A stretch of 7,562 nucleotides of DNA from an uncultured Ruminococcus sp. (GCA_902783235.1 CACZQG010000368.1:1-7562), one strand, 5' to 3'; shown: positions 1 to 7,469, numbered from the stretch's first letter. Made by a program: numbers and translations. The notes: generated by a model not told the origin, from the sequence alone.

Positions 1-919
1 AGGCATCGTTGGCATTTGTCCCGGTTCCGTGAAGACATATGTAATCTATATCTTCAGGACTTATATCCGAATCCCTGACTGCTTTTTCCATGGCAGATAT
101 TATTCCCTTTGCTTCGGGATCCATAGACGCCATACTGAAAGCATCATTGCTCTGCCCCTGTCCAAGTATCTCACAGTAAATATGTGCATTTCTTGCCCTG
201 GCTGATTCATAGCTTTCCAGCACCAGCATACCTGCCCCTGCACTTAGTATTATACCGCTGCGGTTTTTATCAAAAGGTCTTACCTTGTCGTGTGCAACAG
301 CTCTCAGACAGGAAAAGGCTCCCAGGGAAATATCAGTATCGGTATCCACACCTCCGGCTATCACACGCTCAAGCCTTCCGGATCTTATCATCTCAAAAGC
401 ATGAGAAAAGGCGATATTTCCCGAGGCACAAGCATCCGAATGAAGAATAACATCCCCCGTGGCATTGATCTTCCTTGCTATTGCAGCGGATATATTGTAA
501 TTATCCATTCTGCTGTGAATATCACTATATGAAACAGAAGTATTTTCTTTTATCATCTGCTCCAAAACTCCCAGCTCCCCGTGAGTTGTTCCCACAGATA
601 CACCTTTTTTTGAAGGTAATATACCCGAGGCGTTATCATTAAGTCCCGAATCCTCATATGCCATTGAAGCAGCAGTAAGGGCAAGTTTACAGCACCTATC
701 ATACGTCTTTTCTGTTTCGGTAAGATATTTATCCTCAGTCTCGCCCAGCTTTTGACTGTCTAATATACCATACTTCTCCGAGAATCCTTCACCCCAGAAA
801 TCATCATTTATTTCAGTGAAGCTGCTGCTGCCCTCAAGAATGCCATTCCAGAATGACTCTTTATCCATACCGCCTATGGACAGCATACCTATTCCCGTTA
901 CAACTACCCTTTTTTTCAA
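1..919 (-). CDS. FabF-type beta-ketoacyl-ACP synthase, 3' end cut by window edge
   Basis: This gene encodes a ketosynthase (thiolase fold) that would catalyse decarboxylative Claisen condensation of an acyl thioester with malonyl-ACP in the cytoplasm. I translated 306 residues from the minus strand; FabF enzymes are about 410, so roughly 100 C-terminal residues lie beyond the left edge. The N-terminus KKRVVVTGIG is typical of the family. The nucleophile is Cys164 in SDACASGN and the first catalytic His is His297 in HGTGT. The second His is off the window. The intact Cys argues against a chain-length factor. RPFD is at 214-217. The usual acidic residue of the G(E/D)GAG loop is Ala in SAGAG (226-230), and the preceding R(D/E)G is RSG. 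The start is TTG at 917-919, with GGAGGG 10 bases upstream. The next in-frame ATG (codon 12) would remove the first beta strand. It begins 3 bases after the ACP stop, so the two are probably translationally coupled. Whether it works in lipid synthesis or on the NRPS product is inferred; context favours the NRPS pathway. Confidence 0.93.
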   Translation of the reverse strand, partial: MKKRVVVTGIGMLSIGGMDKESFWNGILEGSSSFTEINDDFWGEGFSEKYGILDSQKLGETEDKYLTETEKTYDRCCKLALTAASMAYEDSGLNDNASGILPSKKGVSVGTTHGELGVLEQMIKENTSVSYSDIHSRMDNYNISAAIARKINATGDVILHSDACASGNIAFSHAFEMIRSGRLERVIAGGVDTDTDISLGAFSCLRAVAHDKVRPFDKNRSGIILSAGAGMLVLESYESARARNAHIYCEILGQGQSNDAFSMASMDPEAKGIISAMEKAVRDSDISPEDIDYICLHGTGTNANDA

Positions 920-922
920 CTC

Positions 923-1153
923 TTAAAGTCCCTCCATGTATTCAATAACATTGTCCACGGAGGTGAGCTTGTTTATATCACCCTTGGGGATCCTTATATC
1001 ATATCTGTCCTCTATCTCCGCAACACAATCCAGCATCTGAAGCGAATTCATTGCCAGATCGGTAACAAAATTACTGTCATCGCCTATTGCAGAAGCCTCT
1101 GTCTCAATTATTTCTGCAATAAGATCCTTCAGCTCATTCTTATCAACTTTCAT
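923..1153 (-). CDS. Discrete acyl carrier protein (phosphopantetheine-binding)
   Basis: This is a 76-residue acidic carrier protein that carries acyl intermediates as thioesters on a phosphopantetheine arm. Its length is that of a free-standing ACP (about 75-85 residues). The attachment serine is Ser37 in the segment DLAMNSLQMLD, at the start of helix II, followed by the usual EIEDRYDI region. The residue before the serine is Asn (NSL) and not the common Asp of DSL. The C-terminal part, with TSVDNVIEYM, matches helix IV of ACPs. It sits 13 bases after the NRPS and 3 bases before the ketosynthase. That placement suggests a dedicated carrier for this pathway and not the housekeeping AcpP. It could present the acyl starter to the first Cy domain, or malonate to the ketosynthase; the sequence does not decide between these. 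An aryl or amino-acid carrier role is also possible. Confidence 0.93.
   Translation of the reverse strand: MKVDKNELKDLIAEIIETEASAIGDDSNFVTDLAMNSLQMLDCVAEIEDRYDIRIPKGDINKLTSVDNVIEYMEGL
930..935 (-). promoter_or_regulatory. Ribosome binding site of the ketosynthase gene
   Basis: On the minus strand this reads GGAGGG, 10 bases before a TTG codon at 917-919. It lies inside the last codons of the carrier protein gene. It decides the start: the TTG restores the conserved FabF N-terminus, whereas the first in-frame ATG does not. The spacing is slightly long, and termination-reinitiation from the ACP stop 3 bases away may help. Confidence 0.7.
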
Positions 1154-1160
1154 TTTAAAA

Positions 1161-1165
1161 CCTCC
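1161..1165 (-). promoter_or_regulatory. Ribosome binding site of the acyl carrier protein gene
   Basis: GGAGG on the minus strand, 7 bases before the ATG at 1151-1153 and one base after the NRPS stop codon (1167-1169). With ideal sequence, ideal spacing and an ATG start, it looks like the strongest translation signal of the three genes. That would fit a carrier protein needed in excess. Confidence 0.8.
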
Positions 1166-1166
1166 G

Positions 1167-4100
1167 TTATTTTATAAGTGATGCCATACCGCATACGGTA
1201 GGATCATCAAATATGTCTGACATTTCTATCTCTTTTCCGGATATCTCAGCAAGCTTTATCCTTACTCTTACAATATCCATTGAATCACCGCCGAAATCAA
1301 AGAATTCCTCGTGAAGTCCGGGCATTTCCTCTTCTCCCAGTACCTCCTGCCATATCTTTGCAACCTTTTTCTCTGTTTCGTCAAATTCCTCTTTCCCTGC
1401 ATTTTCATGCTGCACCGTCATTTTTTCCTGTGCAAGCTTTACCAGAGTTTTCCTGTCCGTCTTCCCATTTGCTGTAAGGGGCATTTTATCCAATACCACG
1501 ATCACTGAGGGTATCATGTAATTAGGCACCTTACTGGAAGCAGCTTTCAGCAGCTTATCAGATATAACATCCTCATCCTCATCAGAGACCACAGCAGCGG
1601 CAATAAACTTTCTGCCAAAGTGATCAATTGTAAATGCAGCCGTTTCTCTGACTTGTTCGCATTCTGACAATGCGGCTTCTATCTCACCCAGCTCTATACG
1701 ATGTCCTCTTATCTTTACCTGGAAATCCTCACGTCCAAGAAATTCCATTGTACCGTCATTCCAGTACATTCCCAGGTCTCCCGTATCATATAATCTCTCA
1801 CCTGTTCTGTTATACACAACAAATCGTTCATCAGTGAGGATCTTGTCATTCAGGTAACCCAAAGCTAATCCTGTACCGCTTATATAAAGCTTGCCTACAG
1901 TATTGGGCGGACAATCCAGCATATTGTCATTGAGTATCCTGAATCCCTGTCCTGACAGCGGATAACCGTAGGGGACACTTTTCCATTCCGGCTGTACAGT
2001 CTCCACAGGGTAATAATTCGACCATATAGAAGCCTCCGTTGCGCCTCCAAGACTATATACCTTTGCATTGGGATATACCTGCCTTATTTTATCGGGAAGA
2101 TCCAGAGGTATCCAGTCACCGCTGAGCATTACAACTCTCAATGCATCCATATTGTTTTTTGCATCAAGACCGTCAGTCAGCATCTGCATATATGCCGGAA
2201 CACTGTTCCACACTGTTACCTTATGCTGTGCCATCAGCTGTGCAAGGCGCATGGGATCTTTTCTGTCCTGCTCATTGGGTATTACTACAGCGCCTCCGAA
2301 GCAAAGCGTTCCGAAAAGATCGTAAACCGAAAGATCGAAATTCAACGCTGATACTGCAATGGTTCTGTCATTGACTGTAACACCAAACCGCTTATTAACG
2401 TCAATAATGGTATTGACCGCACCTCTGTGGGAAATAACCACACCCTTGGGCTTGCCTGTACTTCCGGAGGTGAAAATAATATACGCAATATCATCGCTGC
2501 CACACACATTATCATGTGACGGCATTTCATCGCTGTGCTCCTGCGGTTCTATAGCTATACACCTGCCTGCAAGCGTTTGTGCCCTTGCCTGATTTTCATT
2601 TTCCGTAAGTATCAGATCTGTTTCGGCTTTACTGAGTATCTCACTTATACGGCTGTCCGGATTTCCCACATCCAAAGGGAGATATGCTGATCCTGCCATT
2701 ATGGTTCCCATAACTGCAACTGCCTGTCTCCAGCCCTTTTTAAGAAGCACAGCAGCTATTTTTGCACCTGTTTCCTTTATTCTGCGGCTAAGAGCGTATG
2801 CCTCGCAGTACAGCTCCCTGTATGTAAGGGTCCTCTCTCTGTCTATCACTGCTGTCCTATGGGGAGTTTCAAATGCCTGCTTAACAAACATTTTTTCAAG
2901 AGTATTGCCTCCGTCCACAGCAGGTATAGCTGAAAGCTTTTCCCTTTCCTTTAGTGTGGGGATCATTTCATTTTCAAAGATAAGGCTTTGTATATCTCTG
3001 CTCCAATTGCCGGGATCACAGGAAAGTATATCAATAAGTCTGCTGTAAAAATCAGATGCCTGTACCGGCATATCCCTGTCAAACAGCTCCTTTACCACCT
3101 CAAAGCTTATATTGAGCTGACCATCTATCTCTGTTACCTGACAATCCAGCCATACCTGGGGTGTCTCCGTGCATATTCTTTTTATCTTTCCAATAGTACG
3201 GCTGCTGCTTTCCGACATACCTACTGTACTTGTAAACACTACAGGGAAAGCTGTACCCTCATGATCGTTGAGACGTATATAATCCTGCTGGACCTCAACA
3301 CCGCCGTAGTACGGATGAGCCATATTTTCATACAGCTTCTTCTGTGTCATCTTAGCGTATTCAGAAAAGCTCTTGTTGCCTCTCATATCCGCCGAAAACA
3401 TGGTCAGCAGTGTGAAATCACCTATAAGATCATTTATTTCCGGATGCTGGAACAGTCGGTTATACTGGGTAAGATTTATAGTAAATTCCGAATGCCTGCT
3501 CCAGAGTGACAGCATCTGGGAATAAACTGTAAGCAATGCTGCTGATGGTGTTACCTCATATCTGCGGCAATTGTCCTTGAAGCTTTCCCACTTTTCATTT
3601 TCTATACGCTTTTGTATGTGCAGTATAGTCTGATTTGTAAGCTGCTTTGGCTCCATAACTGTCGTAAGCTCGGGGGCAGGCTTCATGCTCTTTACCTGCT
3701 CCTGCCAGTAAGTCTTATCCTCATTGTATCTTTCCGAGCTTTTTATCTTCTCCAGTGCTTTTACATAGTCCCCAAAGGATAGAGTAAGTCTGCGGGTTTC
3801 CTGCTCAGTGTAGTAATAATCCGCAAGTCGTGTAAAAAACAGCGTCACACTGAATCCATCGAATATCATATTGTCAAAATCTGCCAGAAGGGTCATATTT
3901 TCGCCGCATTTCACTATCTCGATCCTGAAAAGCGGCCACTGAGAAGGCTTGAACCTTTCATGCTCCATTTCACGGCGCAGATCCTCAAGTTTGCTTTCAT
4001 ATTCGTATTCACAGCAGTCATTGACTTTGATCTTATAGTTAAGTCCACGGGGAAGGATCTTCTGGGTACCGTCATCAAGTATAACAGCCCTCATCATATC

Positions 4101-7100
4101 CTGCTCATCTATAAGCTGTGCCAGTGCTCCTTCAAGCTTATCCGTATCAAGAGCTTCACACTGTATCTCTGTCATAGCATGGGTAGTGACACCGCTCATG
4201 CTCTTCATTCCATTTGCGCCTATCCAGTAAGAACGCTGTACATCCGTAAGGGCAAAGGGTTCATTCTGCGGCTGTATCCCTGCTTCAAGAGTAAAACCGT
4301 CCTCCTTTTCATTGTCCTGACCATCAAGCTCACGGCAGAAATCCTTCAGAACCGGAAGGGATAAAACATCCGCAATATCCGCATTTTTATTTAAGGTCTG
4401 CCTGATCCTTCCTGCCAGCGTTATTCCCAGCAGGGAATCGCCGCCAAGATAGAAAAAGTTGTCATTACGGCTGACCTGCTCTACGCCCAGTACCTCCTGC
4501 CATAGCCGGGCAACTGCCTTTTCCGTATCTGTCTCAGGCATCTCACAGGTTTCCTGTATCAGCTGCGGCTCCGGAAAACTTTTTCTGTCTATCTTGCCGT
4601 TTGCTGTAAGAGGAAACTCATTCATGTCTATTATCACGGAAGGCACCATATACTCCGGAATATTCTCCAGTGCAGTATTTATAAGCTCTGCTTCACTGAA
4701 CCTCTCGTGATCCACAGAAACTACATATGCTGCAATATACCTTGCACCCTTTTCATTCTGAGTAACTACCGCAAGTGCCTTTTCAACATTTTCATTTTTA
4801 AGCAGAGCGGATTCTATCTCTCCAAGCTCAATACGGAATCCGTGAAGCTTTATCTGCTGATCCAGTCTTCCCATGAATACCACATATCCTTCGGGAGAAT
4901 AGTATCCCCGATCTCCGGTAAGGTATATCCTGCCGAATCTTTCATGATCTATAAAGTGCGCACGGGTCTCTTCAGGATCACCGCAGTATTCCAGCGCAAC
5001 ACCGTCACCGCCAATGCATATTTCACCCTGTACTCCCACAGGGCACAGTTCATTATCATTTCCCAGAATATATATAGTCTGATTTGACAGAGGATAACCG
5101 TATGGGATACTATTCCAGGAGGGCTCAACTTTCTTAACAGGATAGTAGATGGACCATATAGATGCTTCTGTTGCACCTCCAAGGCTGTAAAGTGCCGTTT
5201 CAGGAAATGCCCTTTGTATCTTTTCAGGCAATTCAAGAGGTATCCAGTCTCCGCTCAGCAAAACATTCCGCATATTATTTGCCGGCACGCTTATTCCCGA
5301 TGACAGCAAAAGTCCCATTATGGCAGGTACTGTATTCCAGAATGATATTGGATACTTGTTCATTATTGCTGCAATATGCTCAGCATCTACAGTTTCATTC
5401 AGTACCAGATGCGCACCGGTGGAAAAGGCACCGAAAAGATCATATACAGACAGATCAAACCAGAAGGAGGATATACCAATTATGCAGTCGCTTTCAGTCA
5501 CTCCGAATCTGGTATTGATATCAATTATTGTGTTGCATACCGCTCCGTGAGTTATAACCACTCCCTTTGGGGTACCTGTACTTCCGGATGTGAAAATTAT
5601 ATAGGCTATATCATCCGGATCTGAAATAATATCCTCATATCCTGCGCTGCCCTCTGCAAGTAAAATATCATAATCATCATTGGTGAGCATCGCCTTGGCA
5701 TTACAGCTGTCTTTTATAGCGCTGATACGCTTTTCGGGATAATTTCCGTCATAAGGGACATATGCATTTCCCGATCTTACAACGGAAGCTATAAGCAAAA
5801 CAGTTTTATCGGTTCTGCTTCCTTCCACCAAAATATTATTGCCGCTGCCGTAACGCCTGCTTATCGCCGATGCAAGCCTTCCTGTTATTTCACGAAATTC
5901 TTCATATGTATAGGTTTTATTGCCAACAGTAAGAGCAGGTCTTCTGCCGAATTTTTCAGCAGCATTTTTCATAAGCACCTGCAGTGAGGTTTTAGGGATG
6001 TCCATTCGGGTATCATTGTATTTTTCAACTGCTTCATACGGTATTCCCGTTTGTGAGGGTATACCCTTATATTCATTCATTACAAGATCTGTATAATATG
6101 CGAACATATCCTCAACAAAGCTTTGCTTCAATGTTCCCACAAGATAGTCCCATCTTGCTTCCAGCTCTCCCTTTTGCAGGGATATCTGACAATCCACTGA
6201 AAGCTGAGGAGTTCTGCTCATACGATATCCCATTTCCCCAAGGAAATCCCAGTAGGATGTATCCTCAGAGGTAAGACGGCTGGTGAAGGCAAAAGGAAAG
6301 GCTGCCTTTCCCCCCAGCTTTTCACGCCTTGATATCTCCTTCATAACATCCAGACCGTCAAATGCGCTGTGCTTCATATATTCTCTTATACGCTTCTGGA
6401 GCTTTCGGCAGCTGCTCTTCCAGTCACCGTCCGTGTAAAGATCTACAAGTATCAGCTTTGTGAAATCACCTATAACATCAGAAAAGACCTCTCCATTCAC
6501 CGAACGTGCAGCCATTGTCATACTGACTGAAAGCTCCTTTGATGAGCTGAATCTGCCCAGGGCTTTTCCGTAACAGTACATCATATAAACAGAAGGCAGT
6601 ATTCGCTCTTCCAGAAGAGCATCCTGAAGCTCTCTGTACTGCTCTGCACTAAATCTGTGTACCAGTGTATCGAATCTGCCTCCGCTGTGTTCACCCGGTT
6701 CAAGTCGGATAGCAGGTGCTAACGGCATCTCGGGAATACGCTGATCCCAGTACGCCTTATCTGACTCATATTTTTTATTACGTTCATCGTTATAAAGACT
6801 GATATAATCCTTATATGAATGGGAAAGAGGGGCAAGCTCTTCACCCTTGCCATTATAAAAAACGCTAAGCTCATGTATCAATATCTCAATACTGAAACGA
6901 TCTACCAGCATCATGTCACAGGAAACAACTGTTCTCGTTTTGCCGTCATGCAGCTTATACAGAGATATATCAAACATCGGCCACTGCTCCAGAGGGAATA
7001 TTTTGTGTGACTGCTCCTTCCTAAGCTTATCAAAATACTGTTCTGTCTCACTTTCCGACAAGCTCCCAAGATCTGTGACCTGAAGCGTATATTCTGGAAC

Positions 7101-7325
7101 ATCCCTGAGCTCTGCCTGAGTGCCATCCTTGAAAATGAGCGTTCTCAGCATAGGCTGTCTCGCTATAACGCTGTTTATTGCTTGTTCAAGTCTGCGGGGA
7201 TCACAATTCCCATCACACTCCATGTAAAAGCCCGTAGCATTTCCGCCAAGATCTGTTTTGGGATCCCGTCCCATAAGATATGCAAGTGCCACATCTGTCA
7301 TTGCAAATTTTTCATTATATTCCAC
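1167..7325 (-). CDS. Non-ribosomal peptide synthetase, Cy-A(Cys)-T-Cy-A(Cys)-T
   Basis: This 2052-residue two-module synthetase is predicted to add two cysteines to an acyl chain and cyclise each to a thiazoline. Cy1 spans about 1-430: D137-x4-D142-x2-S145, GDFT 286-289, PFAFTS 344-349, catalytic pair T348 and D378. A1 spans about 440-920: SGSTG 580-584, pocket D624 L625 Y628 N664 L689 S691 L715 I723 W724 K911. T1 is about 930-1000, with Ser964 in GGDSL. Cy2 is about 1018-1450: D1150, D1155, S1158, T1365, D1394. A2 is about 1470-1965: pocket D1664 L1665 Y1668 N1707 M1733 S1735 L1759 I1767 W1768 K1955. T2 is about 1980-2052, with Ser2015 in GGDSM. Cy and T features follow known families; the Cys call comes from my own alignment to GrsA numbering. 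In neither A domain is there room for a methyltransferase between the GR(L/E)D motif and the final Lys. There is no loading, thioesterase, reductase or oxidase domain. The start is GTG at 7323-7325, set by GGAGG 6 bases upstream; the next Met (codon 9) falls inside the first Cy motif. The acyl donor, the release partner and the final product are unknown. Confidence 0.97.
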   Translation of the reverse strand: MEYNEKFAMTDVALAYLMGRDPKTDLGGNATGFYMECDGNCDPRRLEQAINSVIARQPMLRTLIFKDGTQAELRDVPEYTLQVTDLGSLSESETEQYFDKLRKEQSHKIFPLEQWPMFDISLYKLHDGKTRTVVSCDMMLVDRFSIEILIHELSVFYNGKGEELAPLSHSYKDYISLYNDERNKKYESDKAYWDQRIPEMPLAPAIRLEPGEHSGGRFDTLVHRFSAEQYRELQDALLEERILPSVYMMYCYGKALGRFSSSKELSVSMTMAARSVNGEVFSDVIGDFTKLILVDLYTDGDWKSSCRKLQKRIREYMKHSAFDGLDVMKEISRREKLGGKAAFPFAFTSRLTSEDTSYWDFLGEMGYRMSRTPQLSVDCQISLQKGELEARWDYLVGTLKQSFVEDMFAYYTDLVMNEYKGIPSQTGIPYEAVEKYNDTRMDIPKTSLQVLMKNAAEKFGRRPALTVGNKTYTYEEFREITGRLASAISRRYGSGNNILVEGSRTDKTVLLIASVVRSGNAYVPYDGNYPEKRISAIKDSCNAKAMLTNDDYDILLAEGSAGYEDIISDPDDIAYIIFTSGSTGTPKGVVITHGAVCNTIIDINTRFGVTESDCIIGISSFWFDLSVYDLFGAFSTGAHLVLNETVDAEHIAAIMNKYPISFWNTVPAIMGLLLSSGISVPANNMRNVLLSGDWIPLELPEKIQRAFPETALYSLGGATEASIWSIYYPVKKVEPSWNSIPYGYPLSNQTIYILGNDNELCPVGVQGEICIGGDGVALEYCGDPEETRAHFIDHERFGRIYLTGDRGYYSPEGYVVFMGRLDQQIKLHGFRIELGEIESALLKNENVEKALAVVTQNEKGARYIAAYVVSVDHERFSEAELINTALENIPEYMVPSVIIDMNEFPLTANGKIDRKSFPEPQLIQETCEMPETDTEKAVARLWQEVLGVEQVSRNDNFFYLGGDSLLGITLAGRIRQTLNKNADIADVLSLPVLKDFCRELDGQDNEKEDGFTLEAGIQPQNEPFALTDVQRSYWIGANGMKSMSGVTTHAMTEIQCEALDTDKLEGALAQLIDEQDMMRAVILDDGTQKILPRGLNYKIKVNDCCEYEYESKLEDLRREMEHERFKPSQWPLFRIEIVKCGENMTLLADFDNMIFDGFSVTLFFTRLADYYYTEQETRRLTLSFGDYVKALEKIKSSERYNEDKTYWQEQVKSMKPAPELTTVMEPKQLTNQTILHIQKRIENEKWESFKDNCRRYEVTPSAALLTVYSQMLSLWSRHSEFTINLTQYNRLFQHPEINDLIGDFTLLTMFSADMRGNKSFSEYAKMTQKKLYENMAHPYYGGVEVQQDYIRLNDHEGTAFPVVFTSTVGMSESSSRTIGKIKRICTETPQVWLDCQVTEIDGQLNISFEVVKELFDRDMPVQASDFYSRLIDILSCDPGNWSRDIQSLIFENEMIPTLKEREKLSAIPAVDGGNTLEKMFVKQAFETPHRTAVIDRERTLTYRELYCEAYALSRRIKETGAKIAAVLLKKGWRQAVAVMGTIMAGSAYLPLDVGNPDSRISEILSKAETDLILTENENQARAQTLAGRCIAIEPQEHSDEMPSHDNVCGSDDIAYIIFTSGSTGKPKGVVISHRGAVNTIIDVNKRFGVTVNDRTIAVSALNFDLSVYDLFGTLCFGGAVVIPNEQDRKDPMRLAQLMAQHKVTVWNSVPAYMQMLTDGLDAKNNMDALRVVMLSGDWIPLDLPDKIRQVYPNAKVYSLGGATEASIWSNYYPVETVQPEWKSVPYGYPLSGQGFRILNDNMLDCPPNTVGKLYISGTGLALGYLNDKILTDERFVVYNRTGERLYDTGDLGMYWNDGTMEFLGREDFQVKIRGHRIELGEIEAALSECEQVRETAAFTIDHFGRKFIAAAVVSDEDEDVISDKLLKAASSKVPNYMIPSVIVVLDKMPLTANGKTDRKTLVKLAQEKMTVQHENAGKEEFDETEKKVAKIWQEVLGEEEMPGLHEEFFDFGGDSMDIVRVRIKLAEISGKEIEMSDIFDDPTVCGMASLIK

Positions 7326-7331
7326 TTTTTT

Positions 7332-7336
7332 CCTCC
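7332..7336 (-). promoter_or_regulatory. Ribosome binding site deciding the GTG start of the NRPS
   Basis: GGAGG on the minus strand followed by six A residues and then GTG (7323-7325). There is no upstream in-frame alternative with a comparable site, and the first downstream ATG is eight codons in and poorly placed. The GTG is therefore the likely start. Confidence 0.8.
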
Positions 7337-7352
7337 GATGATAATACTATTG

Positions 7353-7381
7353 TTTTTATTAATAAAAGGAATTGATAGCAA
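7353..7381 (-). promoter_or_regulatory. Weak candidate sigma-70-type promoter for the operon
   Basis: On the minus strand, TTGCTA (7376-7381) and TAAAAA (7353-7358) are separated by 17 bases. Each matches its consensus hexamer at four of six positions. Transcription would start about 7 bases further on, leaving a short leader before the GGAGG at 7332-7336. The region is AT-rich, so chance matches are expected, and no better pair is visible up to the window edge. Confidence 0.25.
7354..7367. repeat. Perfect 14-bp AT palindrome upstream of the NRPS
   Basis: TTTTATTAATAAAA is its own reverse complement. It overlaps the candidate -10 hexamer and ends 28 bp before the NRPS start codon, where a repressor site could block transcription. 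I do not recognise it as the box of a known regulator. In sequence this rich in A and T, such a palindrome can also arise by chance. Confidence 0.4.
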
Positions 7382-7391
7382 GGAAAGCTAT

Positions 7392-7469
7392 ATGAAAAAT
7401 AATTTCTTTATTGAGTTATCATTTCAGCTGCTCTTCGTGCTCATAACTGCCGTATCGGTCAACCTATGA
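7392..7469 (+). CDS. Possible 25-residue hydrophobic peptide, divergent from the NRPS
   Basis: A short plus-strand frame starts at ATG 7392 and stops at TGA 7467-7469. An AAGGA site lies 7 bases upstream (7380-7384). The product would begin MKNNFFIEL and continue as a mostly hydrophobic stretch with few charged residues, long enough for one membrane helix. It could be a small membrane peptide or a chance frame. Against it, no promoter is evident upstream on this strand, and the 3' half runs into the segment whose composition changes toward the window edge. I recognise no family. Confidence 0.18.
   Translation: MKNNFFIELSFQLLFVLITAVSVNL

Noticed and set aside
1..919. Chain-length factor (inactive KS partner)
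   Set aside because: The nucleophilic Cys164 is present in a DACASG context, where chain-length factors usually have Gln.
1154..1166. Terminator between NRPS and ACP
   Set aside because: The gap is 13 bases, holds the ACP ribosome binding site, and has no hairpin or T-run.
2988..3509. Plus-strand open frame of 173 codons
   Set aside because: It lies wholly antisense to the Cy2 coding region, has no recognisable domain, and is a shadow of the strongly supported NRPS frame. The same holds for the plus-strand frames at 3960-4364, 4707-5087 and elsewhere in 1-7325.
6036..7325. Ordinary peptide-bond-forming condensation domain
   Set aside because: The HHxxxDG motif is absent; DxxxxDxxS occupies its place in both copies, the mark of heterocyclization domains.
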